A DNA stretch of 64,000 nucleotides from Serratia rhizosphaerae (GCF_009817885.1 NZ_CP041764.1:62001-126000), one strand, 5' to 3'; shown: positions 49,654 to 59,748, counted from the first letter of the stretch. Made by a program: numbers and translations. Notes: a model not told the origin generated them from the sequence alone.

Positions 49654-50848
49654 AACGTAAAGCCTCAGCGGGTTGAACGGCGGCGGCGCGCCATGAAGGG
49701 TACAGCGTGGACAGCAGTGACACCGCCATCGCCGCGACGGCGATGATCGTCACCTGCAGCGGTTCAACCGCCACCGGCAGCGACGCACCGTCAATCAGCG
49801 CGCCAAGCGCCGGCATAATGGTATTCAGGTTCAGCGCCAGCACCACGCCCAGCAGCGTACCGAGCAGCGAGCCGATAATCCCGGCGCTGGCGCCCTGGGT
49901 CATAAACACCGCCATAATCTGGCGGCGCGTCAGCCCCTGGGTTTGCAAGATGGCCACTTCGCCCTGCTTTTCCATCACCAGCAGGCCAAGGGAGGTAATG
50001 ATATTAAAGGCGGCAACCGCCACGATCAGGCTCAGCAGCAGCCCCATCATGTTCTTTTCCATGCGCACCGCCTGGAACAACTCGCCTTTGCGATCGCGCC
50101 AGTCTTTCCAGCTCGCGCCCTGCGGCAGCGCCTGCTGGCTCAGGCTGTCGACCGCCAGCGGCTGCTGCAGGAACAGGCGCCAGCCGGTGATATTGCCCGC
50201 CGGGTAGCGCATCACGCGCGAAGCGTCCTGCTGATTGACCAGCAGTTGGTATTCGTCCACATCGCTGTTGGCATGGAAGGTGCCGGCCACGGTAAACACG
50301 CGCTGGCTGGGAATGCGCCCCATCGGGGTAAACTGGCTGGCGCTCGGCACCATCAGACGCAGCCTGTCGCCGCGTTTAACGCCCAGTTTGCCGGCCAGCA
50401 CTTCGCCCAGAATGACGTTGTACCCGCCAGGCTGCAGCGCCTGCTGTTTGACGTTAACCAGAAACGGCGTCAGCGGATCGGCTTCATCCGGGTTGACGCC
50501 AAGCATCACCCCGACCGCCACGTTGCGCGGGCTTTGCAGCACCACGTCGCCGGTGGTCAGCGGCGCCACGCGAGTCACGCCGCGCAGCCCCTGCACCGCA
50601 GAGGCCGGCAGATGTTGAGGATTGACCGACCCGCTCGGGGTGGTGACCAGCGCTTGCGGCATCAGGCCCAGAATGTTGTTTTCCAGGTCTCTTTCAAAGC
50701 CGTTCATCACCGATAACACGGTGACCAGCGCCATCACCCCCAGCGTAATGCCGATCGTGGAAAGCCAGGAGACAAACCGGCCAAAGCGGTCTGAAGCCCG
50801 CCCGCGCATGTAGCGCAGGCCAATGAATAACGCGACAGGTTGATACAT
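49646..50848 (-). CDS. lolC: Lipoprotein-releasing ABC transporter subunit LolC
   Basis: The 400-residue membrane subunit begins MYQPVALFIGLRYMRGRASDRFGRFV, nearly the E. coli LolC start. It has one N-terminal TM segment, a large periplasmic domain that binds LolA (FTPMGRIPSQRVFTVAGTF region) and three C-terminal TM segments. It is the first gene of lolCDE and is divergent from mfd across a 240-bp gap. Confidence 0.95.
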   Translation of the reverse strand: MYQPVALFIGLRYMRGRASDRFGRFVSWLSTIGITLGVMALVTVLSVMNGFERDLENNILGLMPQALVTTPSGSVNPQHLPASAVQGLRGVTRVAPLTTGDVVLQSPRNVAVGVMLGVNPDEADPLTPFLVNVKQQALQPGGYNVILGEVLAGKLGVKRGDRLRLMVPSASQFTPMGRIPSQRVFTVAGTFHANSDVDEYQLLVNQQDASRVMRYPAGNITGWRLFLQQPLAVDSLSQQALPQGASWKDWRDRKGELFQAVRMEKNMMGLLLSLIVAVAAFNIITSLGLLVMEKQGEVAILQTQGLTRRQIMAVFMTQGASAGIIGSLLGTLLGVVLALNLNTIMPALGALIDGASLPVAVEPLQVTIIAVAAMAVSLLSTLYPSWRAAAVQPAEALRYE

Positions 50849-51087
50849 GAAATCCGTTTTGTGGCCGTAGCTTAAGCAAAGTGATCATGGATAATAAAGG
50901 CTCCGCGCCGATTAGGGAACCGTTCGGCGGCTTTTATTCTGCCAGAGCGGCCGCATGCGGGTTAATTAACCGTCACTAAGCCCATTTGCCTATGTCAGTT
51001 TGCCGGCCAGTGGGCTAGTATAAAGCAAACAAAAGCGCCGCCTGTCGACGCCGGATCACCGTCAATTTACAGATCAAAAGATACCTG
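50849..51087. promoter_or_regulatory. Divergent lolC-mfd promoter region
   Basis: The 239-bp gap between divergent genes holds promoters for both. A tataaa-type element at about 51017-51022 (plus strand) suits mfd. No operator or ncRNA was recognised. A short agcgcctcc-like ribosome signal is not obvious before either start. Confidence 0.4.
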
Positions 51088-54000
51088 ATGAGCATTTCCG
51101 ATAACCGTAGTCGTTCCGCAGCACTTACCTCCCGCTATGACCTGCCGAACCGCGCAGGGGATTTACGCCAGCTGGGTCAGCTGACCGGTTCGGCCTGCGC
51201 CGTTGAGTGCGCCGAAATCGCCGAACGCCACGACGGACCTATCATGCTGATCGCGCCGGATATGCAAAACGCCCTGCGTCTGCGCGATGAGATCCAGCAG
51301 TTTACCGATCAGATGGTCACCACGCTGTCGGACTGGGAAACGCTGCCTTACGACAGCTTCTCGCCGCATCAGGAGATTATCTCCGCCCGCCTCTCCAGCC
51401 TGTACCATCTGCCGACCATGGCGCGCGGCATTATTATTCTGCCGGTCAACACGCTGATGCAGCGCGTCTGCCCGCATGAGTTCCTGCACGGCCATGCGCT
51501 GGTGATGAATAAGGGTCAGCAGCTGTCGCGGGATAAACTGCGCGCCCAGCTGGAGCAGGCCGGCTACCGCAGCGTCGATCAGGTGATGGAGCACGGCGAG
51601 TTTGCTACCCGCGGCGCCCTGCTCGACCTCTACCCGATGGGCAGCGACGAACCGTACCGCATCGATTTCTTTGATGACGAAATCGACAGTCTGCGCATTT
51701 TCGACGTCGACACTCAGCGCACGCTGAGCGAGGTCGAGTCGATCAACCTGCTGCCGGCGCACGAATTCCCGACCGATAAAAACGCTATTGAACTGTTCCG
51801 CAGCCAGTGGCGTGAACAGTTTGAAGTACGCCGCGACGCCGAACATATTTACCAGCAGGTCAGCAAAAGCAGCTGGCCCGCCGGTATCGAATACTGGCAG
51901 CCGCTGTTCTTCAGCCAGCCGCTGCCGTCGCTGTTCAGCTATCTGCCGGCGAATACCCTGCTGGTTAATACCGGCAACCTGGAGAACGCTGCCGAGCGCT
52001 TCTGGCTGGATGTCAATCAGCGCTATGAGAGCCGCCGCGTCGACCCGATGCGCCCGCTGCTGGCGCCGGACACCCTGTGGCTGCGCGTCGACGCCCTGTT
52101 CGCCGAGCTGAAGGCCTGGCCGCGCGTGGCGCTGAAAACCGAGGCACTGCCGGTCAAAGCGGGCAACACCAATCTCGACTACCAAAGCCTGCCCGACCTG
52201 GCGGTACAGGCGCAGCAAAAAGCGCCGCTGGATAACCTGCGCCGCTTTATCGAAGGTTTTGACGGCAGCGTGATCTTCTCGGTGGAGAGCGAGGGCCGGC
52301 GTGAGACGCTGCAGGATCTGCTCGGCCGCATCAAGCTGGGCACCAGCCTGATTCAGCGGCTGGATCAGGCCGACGACAACGGCCGTTATATGATGGTCGG
52401 CGCCGCCGAACGCGGCTTCCTCGATGCGATGCGCCAGCGGGCGCTGATTTGCGAAAGCGACCTGCTGGGCGAACGCGTTAGCCGGCGTCGGCAGGATAAT
52501 CGCCGCACCATCAATACCGATACCCTGATCCGCAACCTGGCGGAGCTGCATCCCGGCCAGCCGGTGGTGCATCTTGAGCACGGCGTCGGCCGCTATGTCG
52601 GCCTGACCACGCTGGAAGCCGGCGGCATCAAGGCAGAATACCTGATTTTGTCCTACGCCGGTGAGGACAAGCTGTACGTGCCGGTTTCCTCGCTGCATCT
52701 GATTAGCCGCTATGCCGGCGGCGCCGATGAAAATGCCCCGCTGCATAAACTCGGCGGTGACGCCTGGTCGCGGGCGCGGCAGAAAGCGGCAGAGAAAGTG
52801 CGCGACGTCGCCGCCGAACTGCTGGATATCTACGCACAGCGCGCGGCCAAAGCCGGTTTCGCCTTTAAACACGACCGCGAACAGTATCAGCTGTTCTGCC
52901 AGACGTTCCCGTTTGAAACCACGCCCGATCAGGAACAGGCGATCAATGCGGTGCTGAGCGATATGTGCCAGCCACTGGCGATGGACCGTCTGGTGTGCGG
53001 CGACGTGGGCTTCGGCAAAACCGAAGTGGCGATGCGCGCCGCTTTCCTGGCGGTGGAGAACGGCAAGCAGGTGGCGGTGCTGGTGCCCACCACCCTACTG
53101 GCGCAACAGCACTTCGACAACTTCCGCGACCGTTTCGCCACCTGGCCAATCCGTATTGAGATGATGTCGCGCTTCCGCAGTGCTAAAGAGCAACAGCAGG
53201 TGCTGGACGACGCGGCGGACGGCAAGGTCGATATCGTTATCGGCACCCACAAGCTGCTGCAGAGCGATCTGCGCTGGAAAGATTTGGGGCTGCTGATCGT
53301 CGACGAAGAACACCGCTTCGGCGTGCGCCACAAAGAGCGCATCAAGGCGATGCGCGCCGACGTAGATATTCTGACGCTGACCGCGACGCCGATCCCGCGT
53401 ACGCTGAATATGGCAATGAGCGGCATGCGCGATCTGTCGATTATCGCCACTCCGCCGGCGCGCCGTCTGGCGGTAAAAACCTTTGTGCGCGAATACGACA
53501 GCCTGGTGGTGCGCGAAGCGATTCTGCGTGAGACGCTGCGCGGCGGCCAGGTCTACTACCTGTACAACGACGTGGAAAACATCGAGAAAGCAGCCGAACG
53601 GCTGGCGGAGCTGGTGCCGGAAGCGCGCATCGCCATTGGCCACGGCCAGATGCGCGAGCGCGATCTGGAGCGGGTGATGAATGACTTCCACCACCAGCGC
53701 TTTAACGTTCTGGTCTGCACCACCATTATTGAGACCGGCATCGATATTCCCAGCGCCAACACCATCATCATCGAACGGGCCGACCGCTTCGGTCTGGCAC
53801 AGCTGCACCAGCTGCGCGGCCGCGTCGGTCGTTCGCACCATCAGGCTTACGCCTACCTGCTGACGCCGAATCCGAAAGCGATGAGCAGCGACGCCCATAA
53901 ACGCCTGGAAGCCATCGCCACGCTGGAAGATCTGGGCGCCGGCTTCGCGCTGGCGACGCACGATCTGGAAATCCGCGGCGCCGGCGAACTGCTGGGAGAA

Positions 54001-54564
54001 GACCAGAGCGGGCAGATGACCACCATCGGCTTCTCGCTGTATATGGAGCTGCTGGAAAGCGCGGTGGATGCGCTGAAACAGGGACGGGAGCCGTCGCTGG
54101 AAGACCTGACCAGCAGCCAGACCGAGGTGGAACTGCGTATGCCGGCGCTGCTGCCGGACGATTTCATTCCGGACGTCAACACCCGTCTGTCGCTGTACAA
54201 ACGCATCGCCAGCGCCAAGCATGACGGCGAGTTGGAAGAACTGAAGGTGGAACTGATCGACCGCTTCGGCAAACTGCCGGATGCCACGCGCAACCTGCTG
54301 CACAGCGCCGCGCTGCGTCAGCATGCGCAGACGCTGGGCATCAAGCGAATTGAGGTTAACGAACGCGGCGGCTTTGTCGAGTTCGGCGAAAAGAACCGCG
54401 TCGATCCCGGTTACCTGATCGGCCTGCTGCAGAGCCAGCCGCAGATCTACCGGCTGGACGGCCCCACCAAGCTGAAGTTTATGCTCGATCTGACCGACCG
54501 GGCCAAACGGCTGAAGTTTATCGAGGATCTGCTGAACGCCTGCCGCGAACATACGCTGGCGTAA
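51088..54564 (+). CDS. mfd: Transcription-repair coupling factor Mfd
   Basis: The 1158-residue protein removes stalled RNA polymerase and recruits UvrA. Domains in order are a UvrB-like module, the RNA polymerase interaction domain (VVHLEHGVGRYVGL near residue 495), and a RecG-like helicase with Walker A CGDVGFGKTEVAMRAA and DEEH. After these come motif VI (HQLRGRVGRSHHQAYAYLL) and a C-terminal autoinhibitory domain. It is ten residues longer than E. coli at the N-terminus. Confidence 0.97.
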   Translation: MSISDNRSRSAALTSRYDLPNRAGDLRQLGQLTGSACAVECAEIAERHDGPIMLIAPDMQNALRLRDEIQQFTDQMVTTLSDWETLPYDSFSPHQEIISARLSSLYHLPTMARGIIILPVNTLMQRVCPHEFLHGHALVMNKGQQLSRDKLRAQLEQAGYRSVDQVMEHGEFATRGALLDLYPMGSDEPYRIDFFDDEIDSLRIFDVDTQRTLSEVESINLLPAHEFPTDKNAIELFRSQWREQFEVRRDAEHIYQQVSKSSWPAGIEYWQPLFFSQPLPSLFSYLPANTLLVNTGNLENAAERFWLDVNQRYESRRVDPMRPLLAPDTLWLRVDALFAELKAWPRVALKTEALPVKAGNTNLDYQSLPDLAVQAQQKAPLDNLRRFIEGFDGSVIFSVESEGRRETLQDLLGRIKLGTSLIQRLDQADDNGRYMMVGAAERGFLDAMRQRALICESDLLGERVSRRRQDNRRTINTDTLIRNLAELHPGQPVVHLEHGVGRYVGLTTLEAGGIKAEYLILSYAGEDKLYVPVSSLHLISRYAGGADENAPLHKLGGDAWSRARQKAAEKVRDVAAELLDIYAQRAAKAGFAFKHDREQYQLFCQTFPFETTPDQEQAINAVLSDMCQPLAMDRLVCGDVGFGKTEVAMRAAFLAVENGKQVAVLVPTTLLAQQHFDNFRDRFATWPIRIEMMSRFRSAKEQQQVLDDAADGKVDIVIGTHKLLQSDLRWKDLGLLIVDEEHRFGVRHKERIKAMRADVDILTLTATPIPRTLNMAMSGMRDLSIIATPPARRLAVKTFVREYDSLVVREAILRETLRGGQVYYLYNDVENIEKAAERLAELVPEARIAIGHGQMRERDLERVMNDFHHQRFNVLVCTTIIETGIDIPSANTIIIERADRFGLAQLHQLRGRVGRSHHQAYAYLLTPNPKAMSSDAHKRLEAIATLEDLGAGFALATHDLEIRGAGELLGEDQSGQMTTIGFSLYMELLESAVDALKQGREPSLEDLTSSQTEVELRMPALLPDDFIPDVNTRLSLYKRIASAKHDGELEELKVELIDRFGKLPDATRNLLHSAALRQHAQTLGIKRIEVNERGGFVEFGEKNRVDPGYLIGLLQSQPQIYRLDGPTKLKFMLDLTDRAKRLKFIEDLLNACREHTLA

Positions 54565-54595
54565 AACAGCCGCAGCCCGCAGTGCGGGCAAACAA

Positions 54596-54636
54596 AAACC
54601 CGCAGCCGACGGTGACGTTGGCTGCGGGTTTTTTTT
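54596..54636 (+). terminator. Terminator after mfd
   Basis: acccgcagcc / ggctgcgggt with a long loop is followed by eight T. The stem is usable from both sides and also ends the convergent ycfJ transcript. Confidence 0.92.
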
Positions 54637-54659
54637 GACGCCGAAGTGGCGTCAAAGCA

Positions 54660-55211
54660 TCAGGCCTGCGTGGTATCGGTGCGGTTCAGGATCAGCTGAC
54701 CGCTCTTATCCAGCGGGATCTGAGTGCCCGGATCGTGATCCATGCGGATTTTGCCCTGCTGATCGCCGATCTTGTAGGTCACATCATAGCCCAGCAGCTT
54801 CTGCGATTTGTCGTACACCGTTTTGCAGCGCTGCTGCACGCGGGTGGTGGTGTCGTTGTTCTGCATCGACCCCTGGATCTGGTTGCCGGCATAGCCGCCC
54901 CCCAGCGCGCCGACCACCGTCGCCACATCGCGGCCGCGACCGCCGCCGAACTGGTGGCCGATAACCCCGCCGGCTACGGCGCCCAGCACGGAACCGGCAA
55001 TGCGGTTCTCATCCTGTACCGGCGCACGGTGGGTGACCGTCACGTTGCGGCATTCACGCCGCGGCGTTTTGATGGTTTCATTAATCGGCTTGGCGTTGAG
55101 AACCTGCGCGTATTGTGGGCCGGAAGAAAATACATCCAGACTGGCAACGGCAGCAATACCCAGAGCAGCTGCGATACCGATACCTACACCGGCTAACATT
55201 GACTTGTTCAC
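54660..55211 (-). CDS. ycfJ: Glycine-zipper 2TM protein YcfJ
   Basis: The 183-residue protein starts with GTG 55211 after aggagg (MNKSMLAG alignment with E. coli YcfJ). An N-terminal signal or anchor segment is followed by the glycine-zipper region SVLGAVAGGVIGHQFGGGRGRDVATVVGALGGGYAGNQIQGS. The C-terminus carries CKTVYDKSQKLLGYDVTYKI. Function is poorly known; in E. coli it has been linked with biofilm and envelope phenotypes. It converges on mfd. Confidence 0.9.
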   Translation of the reverse strand: MNKSMLAGVGIGIAAALGIAAVASLDVFSSGPQYAQVLNAKPINETIKTPRRECRNVTVTHRAPVQDENRIAGSVLGAVAGGVIGHQFGGGRGRDVATVVGALGGGYAGNQIQGSMQNNDTTTRVQQRCKTVYDKSQKLLGYDVTYKIGDQQGKIRMDHDPGTQIPLDKSGQLILNRTDTTQA

Positions 55212-55573
55212 AGGAAATCCTCCTGAAATTGTTACCACGCATTTTGCTCCGGGTGTGTTACCAACGTTGCACCGCGCTTATTATTTTGCGCATTGGCGGC
55301 ACGGGCCTCCCGGTTTACGGCGTGCGTGCTGCGCCGTCTGTAAACACGTCAAAGTCTGCACAATCCTTATTGTTGCTGCAATAAGACGAAGTAACCAAAG
55401 ATGCGGGAAAATGTGTGATCGTGGCTCGTTTAGGAAGAATCCTAAGGTTGTGGCGGGAAACCGCCCGATTTTATGCTGCCTCTGTACCAGCATGGCAAAC
55501 ATCAGCCTGACGCGAAAATAAAAAAACCCACGCGGTCGCAACGGCGTGGGTTGGATAGCGCAATATGGTGAAA
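55212..55573. other. ycfJ-ndh intergenic region
   Basis: About 360 bases: the ycfJ promoter and leader on the minus strand at the left, and the ndh terminator at 55521-55552. No ORF with a ribosome site is convincing; the ORFs present are shadows. Confidence 0.5.
55521..55552 (-). terminator. Terminator of ndh
   Basis: On the minus strand cccacgc and gcgtggg flank a loop and are followed by seven T. Confidence 0.9.
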
Positions 55574-56878
55574 TCAGTGCATTTTCAAACGCGGACGAAT
55601 CACGCGGTTGATGCCGCCCACCAGCATCATCAGGCCGGTTTTGATATAACCGTGCAACGCCACCTGATGCATACGATACAGTGAGATATAAACAAAGCGC
55701 GCAATACGTCCTTCCACCATCATCGAACCGCGCATCAGGTTGCCCATCAGGCTGCCGACGGTGCTGAAGCGAGAGAGTGAAACCAGCGATCCGTGGTCTT
55801 TATAGACATAAGGCTTCAGCGTCTGCCCGTTAATCAGCGCCAGAATATTGCTGCCGCAGCGTGACGCCATCTGGTGCGCCGACTGGGCGCGCGGCGGCAC
55901 GAAACCACCGCCTTCTTTCGGGCAGGAGGCGCAGTCGCCGATAGCAAAGATGTTCGGATCGCGCGTGGTCTGCAGCGTCGGCTCAACCACCAGCTGATTA
56001 ATACGGTTGGTTTCCAGCCCGCCGATCTCTTTCATAAAGTCCGGCGCTTTAATGCCCGCCGCCCATACCATCAGATCGGCCTGAATAAATTCACCGTCTT
56101 TGGTATTGAGGCCGTTGTGCTCCGCGCTGGTCACCATGGTATTGGTCAGTACCCGCACGCCCAGCTTGTTCAGCTCCTGATGCGCGGCGGCGGAAATACG
56201 CGGCGGCAGCGCCGGCAGAATGCGCTCGCCGGCTTCCACCAGCGTCACGTTCAGCGCGCTGTTATCCAGCCCCTCAAAGCCGTAGCTGTGCAGCTGTTTC
56301 ACCGCGTTGTGCAGCTCCGCCGACAGTTCAACCCCGGTGGCGCCGCCGCCGACGATGGCGATATTGACGCTCTCCTGCCGCCCCGGCTGCGCCGAGAACT
56401 TCAGGAACAGGTTGAGCATTTCGTTATGGAAGCGCCGCGCCTGGTGCGGGTTGTCCAGGAAGATGCAGTTATCCTTCACGCCCGGCGTGCCGAAATCATT
56501 CGAGGTACTGCCCAGGGCCATCACCAGGATGTCGTAAGACAGCTCACGTTCAGGCACCAGTTCGTCGCCCTGCTCATCACAAATTTGCGCCAGCTGGACG
56601 GTTTTGTTGTCCCGGTCAATATTGGTCAGCGAGCCAAGTTGGAAGCTGAAGTGGTGATTACGGGCGTGGGCCAGGTAGCTCAGCGCATCGACGCCGTCAT
56701 CCAGAGAACCGGTCGCCACTTCGTGCAGCAACGGTTTCCACAGGTGGCTGTGGTTACGGTCGATCAGAGTAACCTCGGCCTTGTTTTTACGGCCGAGCTT
56801 ATGCCCCAGGCTGGTCGCCAGCTCCAGGCCTCCGGCACCGCCGCCCACAATGACGATTTTCTTGATTGGCATTGTCAA
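55574..56878 (-). CDS. ndh: NADH dehydrogenase II Ndh
   Basis: The 434-residue type II NADH-quinone reductase feeds electrons to quinones without pumping protons. FAD and NADH dinucleotide motifs are IVGGGAGGLELA (residues about 9-20) and IVGGGATGVELSAEL near 175. The quinone-side ending GLMMLVGGINRVIRP is amphipathic. The N-terminus matches E. coli Ndh. An FNR-type palindrome 136-149 bases upstream suggests anaerobic repression. Confidence 0.97.
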   Translation of the reverse strand: MTMPIKKIVIVGGGAGGLELATSLGHKLGRKNKAEVTLIDRNHSHLWKPLLHEVATGSLDDGVDALSYLAHARNHHFSFQLGSLTNIDRDNKTVQLAQICDEQGDELVPERELSYDILVMALGSTSNDFGTPGVKDNCIFLDNPHQARRFHNEMLNLFLKFSAQPGRQESVNIAIVGGGATGVELSAELHNAVKQLHSYGFEGLDNSALNVTLVEAGERILPALPPRISAAAHQELNKLGVRVLTNTMVTSAEHNGLNTKDGEFIQADLMVWAAGIKAPDFMKEIGGLETNRINQLVVEPTLQTTRDPNIFAIGDCASCPKEGGGFVPPRAQSAHQMASRCGSNILALINGQTLKPYVYKDHGSLVSLSRFSTVGSLMGNLMRGSMMVEGRIARFVYISLYRMHQVALHGYIKTGLMMLVGGINRVIRPRLKMH

Positions 56879-57013
56879 AATAACCCTCTAAATGTGAACC
56901 ATTTGTTATCCAAGGGTAAACAAATAATATCCTTAGAATACATGGGGTTCGCGTAAAATAAACCTGCAATCTGCGGCCAGAATAGCATGGGAGGTTATTT
57001 GGTCATACCATAA

Positions 57014-57027
57014 TTGATGCATATCAA
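57014..57027. promoter_or_regulatory. FNR-consensus palindrome upstream of ndh
   Basis: ttgatgcatatcaa matches TTGAT-N4-ATCAA in all ten fixed positions. FNR represses ndh without oxygen in E. coli, so the site fits a conserved anaerobic switch. Promoter position relative to the box is not determined. Confidence 0.78.
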
Positions 57028-57210
57028 ACTTTTTTGCTTAAAGGCTGGACGTGGAGCTTTTTTGACGATTGTGATTCAAATAGTTAGCGTCAGGTCACAT
57101 TTTTTTGCGCCGCCGTTGGCCGCTGACATATTTGCCAGAGCAATAATAAAAGCCGCGCATTACCCTTCATTTGGATAATAATCGCGGCCGGGCAGTGCGT
57201 TATGGAACTG

Positions 57211-57753
57211 TTACGCGAGGGTCTTGAAGGCTTTGATGCGTTGCAGGTGCGGGGAGATGTTCTTGAACTTGTGCGTCTGCTGCTCGTCCCAGACGATTTC
57301 GTAGTATTTGTGCAGCAGATCGGCGCTGCGCTGGCTATCCAGCACCTCGTCATGGCGCGATAGCACCACCAGACAGCGATCGCGGTTCTTTTCACGAAAG
57401 TCCGCCACGCATTTGGTGGCGATATCCAGGTATTCTTCCGGTCGGTCGATTTTGCCGTGCATATGCTCTTGCGGAAACAGGTTCGGGTTGAACGCCACCT
57501 GACGGATGCCGCACAGAAAGCCGATGCGTTCCGCCCAGAATCCGCCCAGCCCGACGCCGCAGATCAGCGCCTGCCGGTCTCCTTCCTGCTGCACCGCCTT
57601 GTCGACCTCTTTCAGCAGATGCTGCATATCATGGCGCGGGTGCAGGGTGCTGTAACTGATAAAGCGTACGTCCGGATCGATAAACTGCAGCTGCAGCACC
57701 TTCTCATGATTGCCGGGACTGGTGGAATCAAAACCATGCAAATAGATAATCAT
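57211..57753 (-). CDS. ycfP: YcfP-family alpha/beta-hydrolase-like protein
   Basis: The 180-residue protein has the YcfP/YqiA esterase-like pattern: IIYLHGFDSTSPGNHEKVLQL at residues 2-22, ALICGVGLGGFWAERIGFL and LSRHDEVLD. In GxGxGG the usual nucleophile Ser of GxSxG is Val87/Gly, so hydrolytic activity is doubtful. E. coli ycfP lies at the same place between ndh and nagZ. The function is not known. Confidence 0.9.
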   Translation of the reverse strand: MIIYLHGFDSTSPGNHEKVLQLQFIDPDVRFISYSTLHPRHDMQHLLKEVDKAVQQEGDRQALICGVGLGGFWAERIGFLCGIRQVAFNPNLFPQEHMHGKIDRPEEYLDIATKCVADFREKNRDRCLVVLSRHDEVLDSQRSADLLHKYYEIVWDEQQTHKFKNISPHLQRIKAFKTLA

Positions 57754-57818
57754 GTGGATCCTCGCAATAAACGGAGGGCCAGGTCGGCCCTCGCCGGCAG
57801 CGCCGTATTACGACGCCC

Positions 57819-58862
57819 TTACGGGTTAACCTCGCCGCGCTGTTTGTAAGCTTCCCAGCGGTCGCTCAACGCGCTCAGCTGCTGATGCGCCTGCTTCCAG
57901 CGTTCGGAGTCGCGCAGCGTCTGACGGGTAAACTGTCCCTGATGATACAGCCGCTTGAGCTTATCAACTTTGACCGGGGACAGGTTATCCAGCACGCTGA
58001 CCGCGCCGGCGCGGTTGTTGCACACCAGAATCATATCGCAGCCGGCATCCAGCGCCGCCTGGCCGCGTTCGGCATAGCTGCCCATGATCGCCGCGCCTTC
58101 CATCGACAGATCGTCAGAGAAGATAATGCCGTCAAAGCCCAGCTCCTGACGCAGGATTTGTTTCAGCCAGTACGGCGAACCGCTGGCCGGACGCGGATCG
58201 GCCTCAGTATAGATGACGTGGGCCGGCATCACCGCATCCAGCAGCCGTCGCTCAATCAGCGCGCGGAAAATCGACATGTCGTGATTGCGGATGGTCGCCA
58301 GCGGGCGCGGATCGCGCGGGGTTTCTTTGTGCGAGTCGGCGCTGACCGCGCCATGCCCCGGAAAATGCTTGCCGGTAGTGCGCATGCCGGCGCTGTGCAT
58401 CCCCTGAATAAAGCGCTCCGCCATCGCCAACGCCTGCGTCGGATCCTGATGGAAAGAGCGCTCGCCAATCGCCGCACTGACGTGGCCGATATCCAACACC
58501 GGCGCAAAGCTGATATCGATATCCTGCGCGATCATCTCCGCCGCCATCAGCCAACCGGCTTCCTGCGCCAGCCGCCCCGCTTCCGCCGCGTTATTGAGGG
58601 CGGCAAAGGACTCCGCTGCCGGCAGAGGGGTAAAACCGTCGCGAAAACGCTGTACGCGACCGCCTTCCTGATCGACCGCCACCACCAGCCGATCGTGGGA
58701 CGCCGCGCGGATTTGCCGCACCAGCTCGCGCAGCTGCTGCGCATCGTGGTAGTTGCGGGTAAACAGAATCAGGCCGCCCACCAGCGGATGCTGTAAAATT
58801 TCGCGCTCTTCGGCATCCAGCTCATAGCCGGCGACGTCTAACATTACTGGGCCCACGGCCAC
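57819..58862 (-). CDS. nagZ: Beta-N-acetylglucosaminidase NagZ
   Basis: The 347-residue GH3 enzyme removes GlcNAc from anhydromuropeptides in peptidoglycan recycling and influences ampC induction. Conserved parts are VAVDQEGGRVQRFRDGFT, TTGKHFPGHGAVSADSHKETP and the catalytic loop FDGIIFSDDLSMEGA with its Asp. The start is GTG 58862 or GTG 58856; the second matches E. coli MGPVML. It follows thiK, as in E. coli. Confidence 0.95.
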   Translation of the reverse strand: MAVGPVMLDVAGYELDAEEREILQHPLVGGLILFTRNYHDAQQLRELVRQIRAASHDRLVVAVDQEGGRVQRFRDGFTPLPAAESFAALNNAAEAGRLAQEAGWLMAAEMIAQDIDISFAPVLDIGHVSAAIGERSFHQDPTQALAMAERFIQGMHSAGMRTTGKHFPGHGAVSADSHKETPRDPRPLATIRNHDMSIFRALIERRLLDAVMPAHVIYTEADPRPASGSPYWLKQILRQELGFDGIIFSDDLSMEGAAIMGSYAERGQAALDAGCDMILVCNNRAGAVSVLDNLSPVKVDKLKRLYHQGQFTRQTLRDSERWKQAHQQLSALSDRWEAYKQRGEVNP

Positions 58863-58893
58863 CTCACTTCATTAATTCATACAGAAACAGGGA

Positions 58894-59748
58894 TCATAAA
58901 CAAAAACGCTGGCGCAGCGCTGCGGCGCAACGCAAAAATTGCGCATCGCCGCTCTGCTGCCAGCGGACTTCAAACCACATCAGCATCAGGTAATCAACCC
59001 ATGGCAGCCAGCGTTGCACCTGGCGACCCAGAGCCGTCAGGTCGTGATAGCCCTGGCGAGCGTACTGCTGCAAAAACTCACGCTGCGCGGCGGCGGACCA
59101 CTGATTGAAACGGAACAGGGTCGCCAGTTCGAGCGCCACATCGCCGTCGCCGGCGTATTCCCAGTCAATCAGCCGCAGCCGCGTCTGCTGTTTTATTAAG
59201 TTTTCCGGGTGAATATCCATATGCAGCGGCGCCAGCTTCAGCGGCCGCGGCGGCTTCGCCTGCAAAAAATGGCGTTGCCAGCGCAGCCAGGCCGGAGTGA
59301 TGCGTCGCCGGTCAAGCTGCTGCCAATAGCATTGGTATTGGGCCGGCAGGTTCAGCCGATAACCGCTGCGCGGCCGGCGATGCAGCGTGGCAATCAGCGC
59401 CGCCAGTTCGCCCCCTTGCCGATAATGCTCAAAACCGTCGCTAGTGACAACGTCACCAGCAAGCCATTCCACCACCAGCCAGCGCCGATCTTGCGCTAGC
59501 GGCTGTGGCCCCAACGCCCCGGCGCTACGCCGCAGCACGCGAGCTTCGCGCCGGCGGTTGACCCCCAGCACCGCTTTTTCCGCCCCCTGCTGACGCGCCA
59601 GCAGCACTGCGCCATCGGCGGTCTGGATGCGCCAGCTTTCACCGGTCAGGCCGGCTACCGGGCTGAAACGACTACCGGCGGTTTTCACCGCCGGCAGTTT
59701 GTGTTGCAAGAGTTGCTGCAGCTCGGCCTCAGCGTTTAACCGCGCCAT
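58894..59748 (-). CDS. thiK: Thiamine kinase ThiK
   Basis: The 284-residue aminoglycoside-phosphotransferase-like kinase salvages thiamine. The catalytic loop APLHMDIHPENLI and the metal-binding LIDWEYAGDGDVALELA are visible at about residues 176-210. It is ten residues longer than E. coli ThiK. It overlaps lpoB and lies between nagZ and lpoB, matching E. coli order. Confidence 0.92.
   Translation of the reverse strand: MARLNAEAELQQLLQHKLPAVKTAGSRFSPVAGLTGESWRIQTADGAVLLARQQGAEKAVLGVNRRREARVLRRSAGALGPQPLAQDRRWLVVEWLAGDVVTSDGFEHYRQGGELAALIATLHRRPRSGYRLNLPAQYQCYWQQLDRRRITPAWLRWQRHFLQAKPPRPLKLAPLHMDIHPENLIKQQTRLRLIDWEYAGDGDVALELATLFRFNQWSAAAQREFLQQYARQGYHDLTALGRQVQRWLPWVDYLMLMWFEVRWQQSGDAQFLRCAAALRQRFCL

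Noticed and set aside
51163..54591. Long open frames antisense to mfd (569 and 498 codons)
   Set aside because: They mirror a well-conserved Mfd gene; GC-rich codon bias keeps the antisense frame open, and no ribosome site or family resemblance is seen.
57211..57753. YcfP as an active serine esterase
   Set aside because: The expected GxSxG nucleophile elbow reads GVGLGG, so hydrolase activity was not claimed.
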